A stretch of DNA of 64,000 nt from Hymenobacter sp. CRA2 (lineage in GTDB: Bacteria; Bacteroidota; Bacteroidia; Cytophagales; Hymenobacteraceae): NCBI RefSeq assembly GCF_002007105.1, contig NZ_MVBC01000001.1:248001-312000 (forward strand), in the 5' to 3' direction. Position 1 is the stretch's first letter. The number at the start of each line of letters is the position of its first letter. Below are positions 49,546 to 58,887 of this stretch, in pieces. The notes beneath the pieces were generated by a model. That model saw nothing but the letters and a program-made list of their open reading frames with translations, ran no database searches and was not told where the DNA came from. The position numbers and the translations under genes were made by a program.

Positions 49546-50010
49546 CTATACTACCACGTCAGGCCGGTTGTGGCCAGCCGAGGCCTGCTCAGAACCGCCG
49601 CGGCCCGGGCCGTCGGGCAAGGGCACTGCCAGCAGAGCCGCGTAGTGCGCCGCATCCCGGGCGCCGGCTTCGCGGGCTTCTACCTCGAAACGGTTTGCGT
49701 AGTACCCCACGCGCGCCGACTCTACTAGATACTCCCACAGGAACCGCAACAGGCCGCGCTCCTGCACCTGCCGGATGTGGCACATCTCGTGCGCCACCCA
49801 CGACGGTTCGCGCAGAAACTGCTCGCGCGTGACGCCGCTCAGATGAATGGTTTTGCCCAGGACCATGGCCACGTTGGGCTGCTTCAGATTCCAGCGCGCA
49901 ATGCGGGCCCAGGGCGAGTGTTCGACGATGCGGGGAAGCTCCACCGTAAGGAGTGCTTTGAAAGACAACAGGATACGAAACCGAGGGACAAAGGTTGGCA
50001 ACCCCAGCAA
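49546..50010 (-). CDS. Predicted zinc-dependent peptidase-like protein (HExxH)
   Basis: 154 residues if the TTG at 50010 is used; a TTG at 50001 is also possible, and no ATG lies near the expected start. The motif SWVAHEMCHIRQV is an HExxH zinc-binding sequence, followed by EYLVESARVGYYANRFEVEAREA with a candidate third ligand (Glu). It resembles DUF4157-type or other small zincins of Bacteroidota. The N-terminal basic-hydrophobic segment is short and not a signal peptide. Substrate is unknown. Confidence 0.7.
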   Translation of the reverse strand: MLGLPTFVPRFRILLSFKALLTVELPRIVEHSPWARIARWNLKQPNVAMVLGKTIHLSGVTREQFLREPSWVAHEMCHIRQVQERGLLRFLWEYLVESARVGYYANRFEVEAREAGARDAAHYAALLAVPLPDGPGRGGSEQASAGHNRPDVVV

Positions 50011-50252
50011 TACTTTTCAACCATTGCATAGCACTAAAATAAGAATTTAAGCCTTTTTCGGCCCAAAAGTTTGGACCCGTACCAGATGGCGGCTAGCTTT
50101 ACCCTACTAGCCCGAATAGAATCTATCCGCGGCAGTTGAAAAAAACTCCTTTTCTCACCTTCTCAAACGGTCTGACTTAGAGAAGAAAAGTACGCCTATG
50201 GTCCCTCGGGGCCGCCGCTCGGGAGCGGAATCCACCACCCACACGACGGACA
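50011..50252. other. Gene-free region
   Basis: About 240 bases between divergent genes (zincin-like on -, NlpC/P60 on +). It should hold both promoters, but no exact TTG-N-TAnnTTTG pair was found. No repeats. Confidence 0.4.
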
Positions 50253-50846
50253 ATGAAGAATACCTTTTTGTGTTGCCTCGCCGCTGTTTCACTGGCTCTT
50301 TCCTTTTTCTTTGATTATGCCCCCCAAGGGCAAGCTTCCCCGGCACACGGCGCCTCAGCCGTAGCGGAAGCTTCGCTCTTCTCTTTCCCCGAAGGCTCCG
50401 AGCCGAGTTCCCGCGACTCGCTTAACCTCGGGCAGTACTCGCAAGCCCTCGGCATCAAGGTGGACTACACCGAAAATGCATCCCTGCTGCGCACGATTTC
50501 CGAATGGCTCGGCACGCCGTACCGCTTCGGCTCCAATAGCAAAAGCGGCACCGATTGCTCCGGCTTCGTGACCCGCGTATTTAAGGAGGTATACGGCATC
50601 AACCTGGTGCACAGCTCCCGCTCGATGTTCTCCAACGCCAAGCGCGTAGCCAAGGACGAGATGAAAACCGGCGACCTGGTATTTTTCCGCCGCGGCCCGG
50701 GCCAGCCCATCTACCATGTAGGCATCTACCTGCGCGACGGCAAGTTTGCCCACTCGGCCACCAACGGCGGCGTGATGGTCAGCTCGCTGGAGCAGCCTTA
50801 CTACCACCGCAATTTCTACGCCGCCGGCCGCGTACTCAACGATTAA
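50253..50846 (+). CDS. NlpC/P60 family peptidoglycan endopeptidase (C40)
   Basis: 197 residues. The N-terminal hydrophobic signal (about 1-20) is followed by a polar linker and a C40 domain at about 85-195: TPYRFGSNSKSGTDCSGFVTRVF with catalytic Cys102, YHVGIYLRDGKFAHSAT with His155 and His167. It cuts the gamma-D-Glu-diaminopimelate bond or similar bonds in wall peptides. It has no recognisable SH3 or LysM targeting domain. A strong terminator follows. Confidence 0.94.
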   Translation: MKNTFLCCLAAVSLALSFFFDYAPQGQASPAHGASAVAEASLFSFPEGSEPSSRDSLNLGQYSQALGIKVDYTENASLLRTISEWLGTPYRFGSNSKSGTDCSGFVTRVFKEVYGINLVHSSRSMFSNAKRVAKDEMKTGDLVFFRRGPGQPIYHVGIYLRDGKFAHSATNGGVMVSSLEQPYYHRNFYAAGRVLND

Positions 50847-50868
50847 GCTTCTCTCAACAGCTTCTTCG

Positions 50869-50900
50869 AGCCCCTGCCCTTCCCGGCAGGGGCTTTTTCT
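50869..50900 (+). terminator. Terminator of the NlpC/P60 gene
   Basis: AGCCCCTGCC and GGCAGGGGCT form a 10-base stem with a 6-base loop, followed by TTTTCTTT. Confidence 0.85.
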
Positions 50901-51031
50901 TTGCCCATTGGGTCGGCAGCTGAGTATAGCGTCCGATAACTATTTTGCCGCGAAACAGTATAGCACGGCAGCCGGCTGCCGCTTCTGTGGTCAGCCGTTG
51001 TTGCGTTGTTCTCTCTTCACTCATTATACTC

Positions 51032-51826
51032 ATGGCTACTTCCCCTGCCGACGGCGAACAAATTGCTTCCTCGCCGCTTTTTAAGGGCTTTCTGCGCAAG
51101 GCAGAAGGCTACCTGCGTCAGCCCCTGCGCATCAAGCAGCTGCTGAACGATGCTTACCAGAAAGCCAGTGCCAAGAAGGACGTCGGCCACATTGCCCACG
51201 AAGCCTGGGAAAGCCTGCAGACGCTGTTCCGCCTCGTCAAGTTTGCCGCCTCGGGCGAATACACCGGCATCCCGACGCCCACCGTACTCGCGGCCGTGGC
51301 TGTGCTCATCTATTTCCTGAGCCCCATCGATCTGGTGCCCGACTTTATTCCCGTAGTCGGCCTGCTGGATGATGTGGCCCTGATGGCCTGGTTTACCAGC
51401 ACCCTCAAAACCGAAATGGACAAGTTTGAGGAATGGGAACAGGCGCGCGCCCAATCCGCAAGTGCTGGCGCTAGCTTTGTTGCGGCCTCGGAGTCGTCCA
51501 CCTCAGGTTCGCAAGCTCCGGTCGTGCGGCAGCTCTCGTCGACTAACTCCCCGCTCGAAAAGGCCGAGCACAGCGTCGGCAGCGGCTCTTTCGTGGAAGC
51601 CAGCGAATCGGCTAAACGCGCCGGTATGGCCGACCTGCCCGGTGGTACCAACCCCGACCCCGCCAACCAGGCACCCGACGCCGACAGCCCGGTTATCCAC
51701 GCCCCGCACGACCCGGAAGTAGGCAATACGCCCAACCCCAACGTGACGGCAGCCAGCATTTCGGGTAGCCGCGACCCGCGCCTGAGCGACGGCCGCGGTG
51801 GCGACACCGGCGGCAACGTCCGCTAA
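51032..51826 (+). CDS. DUF1232 (YkvA-type) membrane protein with a long disordered tail
   Basis: 264 residues from the ATG at 51032. A DUF1232 region covers about residues 65-130 with the hallmark LIYFLSPIDLVPDFIPVVGLLDDVAL, a membrane hairpin. It is preceded by an amphipathic helical segment. The C-terminal half (about 145-264) is a Ser/Ala/Pro/Asp-rich low-complexity tail with several near-repeats (FVAASES, FVEASES). Typical DUF1232 proteins are about 120-140 residues, so the tail doubles the length. Function is unknown. Confidence 0.85.
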   Translation: MATSPADGEQIASSPLFKGFLRKAEGYLRQPLRIKQLLNDAYQKASAKKDVGHIAHEAWESLQTLFRLVKFAASGEYTGIPTPTVLAAVAVLIYFLSPIDLVPDFIPVVGLLDDVALMAWFTSTLKTEMDKFEEWEQARAQSASAGASFVAASESSTSGSQAPVVRQLSSTNSPLEKAEHSVGSGSFVEASESAKRAGMADLPGGTNPDPANQAPDADSPVIHAPHDPEVGNTPNPNVTAASISGSRDPRLSDGRGGDTGGNVR

Positions 51827-51844
51827 GCACAGCCCCGATACGAC

Positions 51845-51894
51845 AACGGCCCGCTTCTCTCCGTGCAGAGAAGCGGGCCGTTAGCGTTTTTCAG
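51845..51894 (+). terminator. Terminator of the DUF1232 gene
   Basis: AACGGCCCGCTTCTCT and AGAGAAGCGGGCCGTT form a perfect 16-base stem with a 6-base loop, followed by AGCGTTTTT. Confidence 0.88.
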
Positions 51895-51919
51895 ACGATA
51901 GGGTTAGCTGTTACGCGGC

Positions 51920-52195
51920 TTAGCGGGCTTTGGAGCCACCCAGGTGCGAGGCCACGTAGCGCACGAAGTCGCGTACGGTGTTCAGGGGCACCTCGTCGGG
52001 AATGGTGATTTTGAACCGGCGCTCAAGCTCCAGAATGATATCGACCACGTCGACGGTATCGAAGCCCAGTTCGCGGCTCAGGTTACTGGAAACACGCAGG
52101 CGCTGGGGCTTGATGGCCTTGCGCTTGCTGATGATGCGGAGCACTTGCTGTTCGATGTTTGTGCTGCCAGGAGTGGTAGTCGTTCGGGTTAACAT
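51920..52195 (-). CDS. Acyl-carrier-like protein with Thr in place of the phosphopantetheine Ser
   Basis: 91 residues from the ATG at 52195. An acyl carrier protein fold is clear: IEQQVLRIISKRKAIKP, the helix II region RELGFDTVDVVDIILELERRFKITIPDEVPLNTVRDFVRYV. The usual motif DSL, which carries 4'-phosphopantetheine, here reads DTV, with Thr47 (codon ACC, 52055-52057). It therefore probably cannot be loaded in the standard way. It stands alone, away from fatty-acid genes. A role as a structural or regulatory ACP mimic is an inference. Confidence 0.85.
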   Translation of the reverse strand: MLTRTTTTPGSTNIEQQVLRIISKRKAIKPQRLRVSSNLSRELGFDTVDVVDIILELERRFKITIPDEVPLNTVRDFVRYVASHLGGSKAR

Positions 52196-52348
52196 GGCTG
52201 TTGAAACGACGGGTGAACGGAAAAAAGAGGGAAAAATTGCCCAAGAACCCCGGCGCACGGCCGGCGGCCGTAGGTCGGAGTCTGCTTGAGCGGAAAAGGT
52301 TGCATGACGAGTAACGTGCATGTAGCAGCGCCCGGCTGGCGGCTGCCG

Positions 52349-52399
52349 GCCCGGCAGTAGCGCCGCGTGCAATAATGCAACGGCAAGCTACCGCCGGGC
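52349..52399. repeat. Inverted repeat between the RND gene and the ACP-like gene
   Basis: GCCCGGCAGTAGC (52349-52361) and GCTACCGCCGGGC (52387-52399) pair with one mismatch. The loop itself contains a smaller TGCA-AATAA-TGCA hairpin. No T-tract follows, so termination of the RND operon by it is only possible, not clear. Confidence 0.5.
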
Positions 52400-52413
52400 T
52401 TGTAAAGCGCAGC

Positions 52414-55400
52414 TTAGTATTCGGCCAGCACCGGCGGACGGGCGGCAGACACCTCTTCTTCGTCGACGACTTGCTTGACATTGGCATCCGGGTGCTTGCC
52501 CGTCACCTTGCCCTTGAGCGTTTCGCTCAGCAGGTACATTACCGGCACTACCACCAGCGTAATGACCGTGGCAAACACCAGACCGAAGATGATGGTCCAG
52601 GCCAGCGGGCCCCAGAATACTACCGATTCACCGCCGATAAAGAAGTTGGGGTGGAAGGAGTTGAACAGCTCGTAGAAGTCTACGTTCAGGCCGATGGCCA
52701 GCGGAATCAGGCCCAGCGTAGCGGCCGTAGCTGTCAGGATTACCGGGTTCAGGCGGGTGCGGCCGGCCAGTACAATGGCTTCGCGCAGCGGCATGCCCTG
52801 GGCACGCAGGATGTCGGTGAATTCGACCAGCAGAATCCCGTTCTTCACCACGATACCGGCCAGGGCGATGATGCCCACGCCCGTCATCACGATGCTGATG
52901 TTCATGCCCGTAATGGCCAGGCCCCAGAACACGCCCGCAATCGAGAACAGTACCTCGGAGAGGATGATAACCGGCTTGCTGAACGAGTTGAACTGCACCA
53001 CCAGAATCAGGAAGATCAGGGCCAGGGCGCCCAGGCCGGCCACGGGCAGGAAGTCAGAGGTTTCCTTCTGGTCTTCCTGCGCGCCACCCATCTTGATGGT
53101 GTAGCCAGGAGGCGTCGGGTAGGCTTTCAGGGCCGTCTCGATGTTGCGCACCACGTCGGGGCCGGTAAAGCCCGACAGCACGTTCGAGGAGATGGTGATG
53201 ACGCGCTTCACGTCCTTGCGCTTGATGCCGCCGTAGGTGGTGCTGTATTTCACGTCAGCCACGGACGAAATCGGCACTTGGCGCATCTGCCCGGTAGCGT
53301 CGCGGAAGGTCAGCGGCGAGTTCAGGATGGCGTCCACGTCTTCGCGGTACGGCTTGGCGTAGCGCACCTGGATGGGATACTCGTCGTCGGCGGTCTTGAA
53401 TTTGCTGGCCTCGTAACCGTAGATGGCCGTGCGTACTTCCACACCGATCTGGGCCGTGCTGATGCCCTCGCGGTTAGCACGGGTGCGGTCGATGTTCACG
53501 GCAATTTCGGGGTTGCGGTCCTCCAGGTTGGAGCGCAGCTGCTCGATACCGCCGATGTTCTTCGAGTTGACGTAGCGAATAACGTCTTTCGACAGCGCCG
53601 CCAATTTCGGATAGTCGTCGCCGGCTACCTCGATGGCAATTTCCTTACCCGTGGGCGGGCCGCTCGATTCCTGGTCCACCGAAATTTCGGTGCCGGGAAT
53701 ACCCTTCACGGCTTCGCGGATTTTGTCCATGTAGGTGCGGGTGCTCGGGCCTTCCCGCTCGCTCAGCTCCTTGAAGGCCACGGCTACCTTGGCCAGGTGC
53801 GACTGCGACACGCCCGTGGCCGTAGCTTCGCTCGGGTCGCCGGCGCCAATGGCCACGTTGGTGATGACCGATTCCACGTCGGGGTTTTTCGTGCCGATGA
53901 CGGCGTAGATGCGGCGCTCCAGCTCGTGGGCCACCGAGTCGGTAACCTCCACGCGGGTACCTACCGGCATTTTCAGGTAGGTGTACACGAATTTCGGGTC
54001 GCCCTTCGGGAAGAAGTCTACCTTGGGGCTGCGCATGCCCACGGCCACAAAAGAGCCGATGAACAGCACGAGCACGCCTGCCATGACCAGAGCCGGGTGG
54101 CCGATGGCCCAGCGCACTAGGCTGGCGTAACCGTTCATGAAGCGCGGCAGCGCCTTGGTCTGGAACCAGGCAATCATGTGCACAAACACGAACTTGTCGA
54201 GCAAGGCGAAGATGATCAGGAAGATGAACAGATTGCCGACGAAAGGCGAACCGGCTGCGTAGCCAATCAGGGCAATCAGCAGCACCACGCCCAGCCCGAT
54301 GAGGAAGGGCTTGGTGAGCTTGGGCTTGTGGGCATCCTCGGCATGGTGGTCTTCGCGCTCCATGAACGACACGGCAAACACCGGGTTCATGATGAAGGCC
54401 ACGATGAGCGAGGACATCAGGGTCAGAATCAGCGTCACCGGGAGGTAGAACATGAAGCTACCCACGATGCCGGGCCAGAACATCAGCGGCACGAACGGGG
54501 CCACGGTGGTCAGCGTACCAGCCAGAACCGGCACGAATACCTCGCCGGCGGCAAACTTGGCGGCCTGGGCCGTGGTCAGCTTGGGGTGCTCGTGCAGCAG
54601 GCGGTGGGTGTTTTCGATTACCACGATGGCGTCGTCCACCACGATACCCAGCGCCAGCAGGAAGGCGAAGAGCACAATCATGTTCAGCGCAAAGCCGAAC
54701 ATGGGCAGCACCACGAAGGCCAGGAACATGGACAGCGGCACCGACAAGCCCACGAACAGGGCGTTGGTGGTGCCCATGAAGAACATCAGAATCACCGTTA
54801 CCAGGATGAAGCCGATGACGATGGTGTTGATCAGGTCGTGCAGCGTCACGCGGGTGTCGTTCGACGTGTCGCCGGTGATGGTCACGCGCAGCTCGTTGGA
54901 GAGGCTCTTCTTCGAGTCTTCGACAATCTGCTTGATTTTGTCGGAGGCATCGATGAGGTTTTCACCCTGACGCTTAATCACGTTCAGCGTAATCGAGGGC
55001 TTGCCGTCGAGGCGGGCGTACGATTCGCGGTCCTTGAAGGCATCCTCCACGGTGGCAATGTCGCCGAGGCGCACGGCCGCGCCGCTCAGGTTCTTCACCT
55101 GGATGTTGGCAATGTCAGCGGCGTTGACGTACTGACCGGCCACGCGCACGGCGCGCTTCTGGTCGCCCACGTCCACCGTGCCGCCGGAGATGGTGATGTT
55201 CTCGCGGGCAATGGCGCCTTCAATATCCGAGAAGCCCAGGCGGGCAGCGCGGAGCTTGTAGAGGTCCACGTCCACGTTCACCTGCTGCTCCAGGGCGCCG
55301 ATGATGTCGACGCGGGTAATTTCGGGCAGAGCCTCAATCCTGTCCTGAAAGTCGTCGGCCAGCTTCTTCAGCTGCGACGCCGGCAGGTTGCCGGCCAGGT

Positions 55401-55848
55401 TGATCTGCATGATGGGCAGCTCCGAGAGGTTCACCTCCTGCACGGTGGGCGGGGTGGGCAGGTCGTTGGGCAGCTCGTTGCCGGCTTTGTCGACGGCGTC
55501 CTTGATGAGCTGCTTGGCGTATTGCACGTCCACGCCGGAGTTAAACTCCACGTCCACGATGCAGTAGTCCTGGTTCGAGGTGGAGTTGATTTTCTTCACC
55601 CCGTTCACCGACTTGATTTCCTTCTCAAGCTGGCGCGTCACCAGGTTTTCGATGTCCGTAGGCGAAGTGCCGGGGTACACCGTGGCCACGATGATGCGCG
55701 GAATGACGATATCCGGGAATTTCTCCTTACCCAGCTTGATGTAGGAGAAGATACCCGCCACGCACAACAGGAGCGTGATGATGTAAATGCTGGTCTTGTT
55801 ATCAATGGACCAACTGGTGGGTCCAAACTCTTTTTCGATATCCTGCAT
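52414..55848 (-). CDS. RND efflux transporter permease
   Basis: 1144 residues, about 12 membrane helices in the two-times-six RND pattern with two large periplasmic loops. Landmarks are the N-terminal porter start KEKFPDIVIPRIIVATVYPGTSPTDIENLVTRQLEKEIKSV and the TM4 motif LALGIVVDDAIVVIENTHRLL, with the proton-relay Asp pair. The tail is hydrophilic and acidic. It forms a proton-driven pump with the adaptor and TolC-like genes just upstream. Substrates cannot be inferred; the 4 genes from TetR on form an operon on the minus strand. Confidence 0.95.
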   Translation of the reverse strand: MQDIEKEFGPTSWSIDNKTSIYIITLLLCVAGIFSYIKLGKEKFPDIVIPRIIVATVYPGTSPTDIENLVTRQLEKEIKSVNGVKKINSTSNQDYCIVDVEFNSGVDVQYAKQLIKDAVDKAGNELPNDLPTPPTVQEVNLSELPIMQINLAGNLPASQLKKLADDFQDRIEALPEITRVDIIGALEQQVNVDVDLYKLRAARLGFSDIEGAIARENITISGGTVDVGDQKRAVRVAGQYVNAADIANIQVKNLSGAAVRLGDIATVEDAFKDRESYARLDGKPSITLNVIKRQGENLIDASDKIKQIVEDSKKSLSNELRVTITGDTSNDTRVTLHDLINTIVIGFILVTVILMFFMGTTNALFVGLSVPLSMFLAFVVLPMFGFALNMIVLFAFLLALGIVVDDAIVVIENTHRLLHEHPKLTTAQAAKFAAGEVFVPVLAGTLTTVAPFVPLMFWPGIVGSFMFYLPVTLILTLMSSLIVAFIMNPVFAVSFMEREDHHAEDAHKPKLTKPFLIGLGVVLLIALIGYAAGSPFVGNLFIFLIIFALLDKFVFVHMIAWFQTKALPRFMNGYASLVRWAIGHPALVMAGVLVLFIGSFVAVGMRSPKVDFFPKGDPKFVYTYLKMPVGTRVEVTDSVAHELERRIYAVIGTKNPDVESVITNVAIGAGDPSEATATGVSQSHLAKVAVAFKELSEREGPSTRTYMDKIREAVKGIPGTEISVDQESSGPPTGKEIAIEVAGDDYPKLAALSKDVIRYVNSKNIGGIEQLRSNLEDRNPEIAVNIDRTRANREGISTAQIGVEVRTAIYGYEASKFKTADDEYPIQVRYAKPYREDVDAILNSPLTFRDATGQMRQVPISSVADVKYSTTYGGIKRKDVKRVITISSNVLSGFTGPDVVRNIETALKAYPTPPGYTIKMGGAQEDQKETSDFLPVAGLGALALIFLILVVQFNSFSKPVIILSEVLFSIAGVFWGLAITGMNISIVMTGVGIIALAGIVVKNGILLVEFTDILRAQGMPLREAIVLAGRTRLNPVILTATAATLGLIPLAIGLNVDFYELFNSFHPNFFIGGESVVFWGPLAWTIIFGLVFATVITLVVVPVMYLLSETLKGKVTGKHPDANVKQVVDEEEVSAARPPVLAEY

Positions 55849-55931
55849 GGAAAGTCGGAAGCTAGGATGTGAGTCGTGTCAGGCCGCGCCGCCCGGCAGC
55901 CGTAGCTGCCCGGGCGGCGCTGGTCCTTGCG

Positions 55932-57080
55932 CTAGGCGCCCGCTTGCCCGGCCGTGGTGCCGGCGAGGGACACCGTCTGGCCCTCGTTGAGGTTCTGGTA
56001 ACCGGCCGAAATCACTTGGTCGTTGGCGTTCAGCCCGCCGGTAATTTCGGTTTTGCCGTTGTAGGTAGCGCCCGTTTTCACCACGCGCTTAGCGGCTATT
56101 TTCTTGCCGCCTTTGTCTTCTACCACAAACACGTAGCTGTTCTCGTCGTCGCGCTGCACGAGGTCAACCGGCACAACGGTCGCGCTGTTTTTGCTGTAGT
56201 TCTGGATGCGCACGGTAGCCACCATGTTGGGGCGCAGCTGCTGAGCGGCCGAGCCGTCGAGGCGCAGCTCCACCGAGAAGGTGCGGCTGGCCGGGTTGAT
56301 GATGCGGCTGACGGTGCGCACCGTCGTCGGCAGGTTGGTCAGGCCCAGGTCCGGAATGTCCACCTGGGCTTTGTCGCCGGCCTTGATGGTGTTGGCGTAG
56401 TTTTCCGACACATCGGCCACCAGCTTGCCGCCCGAGCCGCTGAGCAGGCGCACTACCGGCACGCCGGGGTTGCCCATTTCGCCTACTTTGGCCGGCACCT
56501 CGTCCACGGTGCCGCTGAAGGGCGCTACCACGTTGTACATGGCGCGCTGCTGCTGCTGAGTAGCCAGGCTACGCTGCAGGGCCTCGTAGTTGTTCTTGGC
56601 CTGCAGGTACTGAATTTCGGTACCGATCTGCTGTTTCCAGAGGCGGTCCTGCTTTTCGTACACGGTGCGGGCCAGATCCAGGCGGGTGCGCAGCTCAGCA
56701 ATACCCGATTCGAGCACGGCCGCATCCTGGGTGGCAATAACCTGGCCTTTGCCCACCCGGTCGCCGCGCTGCACGCGGATGCTGGTGAGCACGCCCGGCA
56801 CGCGGGGCGAGACATTGGCATTCTGGTCGAAGTCGGCGCGGCCCTGCACTTCGAGGTAGCTGGTAAAGTTTTCGGGCTGCACGCTAATCACCGATACGGG
56901 CGTGGCGGCCAGCTCAGTGGCAGCGGCCGGACCGGCTTTGGCTTCCAGCTCAGCAATTTTGGCAGCGTTGGTGGCCTGTTCCTGCTTGAGCTTGGCCAGT
57001 TCGGCCTGGGGGTCTTTCCCACCGCCGCACGAAGCCAGGAAAGCCAGGAACAGCAGCGCCGAAGAAGATGCGTATTTCAT
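55932..57080 (-). CDS. RND efflux periplasmic adaptor lipoprotein
   Basis: 382 residues from the ATG at 57080. The signal peptide ends at a lipobox (LAFLAS before Cys) and the mature N-terminus carries a coiled-coil segment. A biotinyl-lipoyl/hairpin domain ([38 protein letters not shown], then [19 protein letters not shown]) is followed by beta-barrel and membrane-proximal regions. It links RND permease and TolC across the periplasm. The stop lies 83 bases before the permease start. Confidence 0.95.
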   Translation of the reverse strand: MKYASSSALLFLAFLASCGGGKDPQAELAKLKQEQATNAAKIAELEAKAGPAAATELAATPVSVISVQPENFTSYLEVQGRADFDQNANVSPRVPGVLTSIRVQRGDRVGKGQVIATQDAAVLESGIAELRTRLDLARTVYEKQDRLWKQQIGTEIQYLQAKNNYEALQRSLATQQQQRAMYNVVAPFSGTVDEVPAKVGEMGNPGVPVVRLLSGSGGKLVADVSENYANTIKAGDKAQVDIPDLGLTNLPTTVRTVSRIINPASRTFSVELRLDGSAAQQLRPNMVATVRIQNYSKNSATVVPVDLVQRDDENSYVFVVEDKGGKKIAAKRVVKTGATYNGKTEITGGLNANDQVISAGYQNLNEGQTVSLAGTTAGQAGA

Positions 57081-57085
57081 TGGAG

Positions 57086-57179
57086 AAGGAGCTAGTAGCT
57101 GGGGGGTAAGAGCTAGAATCGGGGCAATCAACTGGCTAGGCCGGCGCCTCTAGCTCGGGGCGCCGGTGGCTAGCTCCTT
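57086..57179. repeat. AGCTAG-word hairpin between TolC and adaptor genes
   Basis: AAGGAGCTAG (57086-57095) and CTAGCTCCTT (57170-57179) are a perfect 10-base pair of arms; CCGGCGCC/GGCGCCGG (57141-57166) forms an inner stem. The words AGCTAG, GGCTAG and CTAGCT occur at least six times in 94 bases. It lies between two genes of the same operon, overlapping the last two bases of the TolC gene. Confidence 0.7.
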
Positions 57180-58854
57180 ATTTCTTGGTCTGAGTGAACA
57201 GCTCGCCGGTGGCTTTGTCGCGGTCCACCTTGGCTACCAGCACGTCGTAGAGGGCGGCGTAGTAGTTGGTCTGGGCCGAGCGCAGGTCGGTTTCGGCGGT
57301 GATGACTTCCAGGTTCGAGCCTACGCCCTCCTGAAACTTGATGCGCGACACGCGGGCCACGTCGGTGGCCAGGTCCAGGTTGGCGCGCTGGTTGTCGAGC
57401 ACGTCCAAGGCGTTGACCAGCGTGGTGCGGCTCTGCGCGTCCTGCAGGTCGATGCTCTGGCGCAGCGTCTCGAAGCCGCGCTCAATGGTCTGCTGCTGAA
57501 TGCGGGCCTGCTGCACCTGATACTTGCGCCGGAAGCCGTCGAACACCGGGATTTGCAGGCTCAGGCCGATGTTGCCGAAGCCGAACCAGTTCTGGTTGGG
57601 GAAGCCGTTGCCATCCACCGAGTTGGGCCCGCGGAAGGCAAACAGGTTGCTGGGGTTGATAGCCGAGCCGTTGAAACCGTAAGCGGCCGTGGCCACGAGG
57701 CGCGGGTAAGCGCCGGCGCGGCGGTTGGCCAGGTCGAGGCCAGCCAGGGCCTGCTGGGTTTCCAGCGTGCTGAACTCGATGCGGTTGTTGTAGTTGAAGG
57801 CCGCAGCGGCCTGGGACGGCCGGGCACCCGTGAGGGCCGACTGCTGGTCCTGGCGGGCCTGGTCGGCGGCGTTGCCGCCGGTGGGGGCCGGAGCCGAGGG
57901 CACACCGCCGAGGCTACGGTCGCCGCTGCCGGTGTTGAAGTTGGCCACGCCCAGGCGCTGGCGCAGGGCCGAAGCGTCGACCACGGCACCGTCAAGCTGG
58001 TCGGTCAGCGTTACCGGTTGTTCCTGGGGCAGCCCCATCTGGAACTTGAGCAGGGCCACGCTCAGCTCGGTCAGGCGCTGGGCTTTCTGCTGCTCTACCA
58101 CCAAGTTGTTGCGCTGCACGCGCAGGCGGTCCACGTCGAGCTTCTCCACGAAGCCCTCCTTAAAAGTAGCTTGCGTCTGGTACAGCAGGGTATCGAGGCG
58201 CTGCACGTTGCGGGCCAGCAGCTCCAGCCGGGCGCGGGCCACCAGCGTGCTGTAGTAGGCTTTCTGCACCTGCTCCACCACGTCGATTTCGGCTTGCTGG
58301 GTTTGCTTCTTGGCCAGGTCTTCGTACACCTTAGCCGCTTTCAGGCCGATCAGGTAGGAGCCGTCGAACAGCAGCTGCGACACCGAGGCGCTGGTGTTGC
58401 CGGCCCACTGCAGGCCAAAGGCCAGGGCCTGGGGCGGCAGCGGTGCCCGCTCTACCTGCACCTGCTGCAGGTTGACGCTCTGCCCGCTCTGGGCTTTGGT
58501 AACGTCGTTGGGGGTGAGCTGGGTAGCGGTAGAGCCCCCGAAGGCGCCCACATCCACCAGCGACTTCTGCAGCTTGAAGTTGTCGGCCAGGTTGGCCGTT
58601 ACGTTGACCTGCGGCAGGCCCGCCGAGCGGATTTCGCCGACGCGGGCGTGGGCCGTCTGCTCGCCCAGGCGCGTGGCCATCAGCGAGGATTTGTTTTTCA
58701 GGGCGAAGTCAACGGCCTGTTGCAGGCTCAGCGACATGGGCACACCCGAGGCCACGGGCGCTTGGCCCGGAGCGGGCGTCTGGGCCAGTAGCTGGTGCAG
58801 CCCCAGGTAACCTAAAGCAGCCAGGAGCAGCAGTAGGCGAAACGCTTTGTTCAT
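57178..58854 (-). CDS. TolC family outer-membrane efflux protein
   Basis: 558 residues. A signal peptide is followed by two OEP-type halves: LQQAVDFALKNKSSLMATRLGEQTAHARVGEIRSAGLPQVNV near the start and IRKYQVQQARIQQQTIERGFETLRQSIDLQDAQSR-like helices in the second half (RRKYQVQQARIQ). It makes a trimeric channel across outer membrane and periplasm for the RND pump. It lies between the TetR regulator gene (33 bases upstream) and the adaptor. Confidence 0.94.
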   Translation of the reverse strand: MNKAFRLLLLLAALGYLGLHQLLAQTPAPGQAPVASGVPMSLSLQQAVDFALKNKSSLMATRLGEQTAHARVGEIRSAGLPQVNVTANLADNFKLQKSLVDVGAFGGSTATQLTPNDVTKAQSGQSVNLQQVQVERAPLPPQALAFGLQWAGNTSASVSQLLFDGSYLIGLKAAKVYEDLAKKQTQQAEIDVVEQVQKAYYSTLVARARLELLARNVQRLDTLLYQTQATFKEGFVEKLDVDRLRVQRNNLVVEQQKAQRLTELSVALLKFQMGLPQEQPVTLTDQLDGAVVDASALRQRLGVANFNTGSGDRSLGGVPSAPAPTGGNAADQARQDQQSALTGARPSQAAAAFNYNNRIEFSTLETQQALAGLDLANRRAGAYPRLVATAAYGFNGSAINPSNLFAFRGPNSVDGNGFPNQNWFGFGNIGLSLQIPVFDGFRRKYQVQQARIQQQTIERGFETLRQSIDLQDAQSRTTLVNALDVLDNQRANLDLATDVARVSRIKFQEGVGSNLEVITAETDLRSAQTNYYAALYDVLVAKVDRDKATGELFTQTKK

Positions 58855-58887
58855 AGCGAAACGAAATGGGTGTAGAGAGCGTGAGGG

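Noticed and set aside
54178-55872. 564-codon frame opposite the RND permease
   Set aside because: It mirrors the codon pattern of the permease on the other strand and has biased His/Gln/Val composition without any motif.
57166-58791. 541-codon frame opposite the TolC gene
   Set aside because: Shadow frame; composition is of antisense high-GC type and the TolC reading is fully supported.
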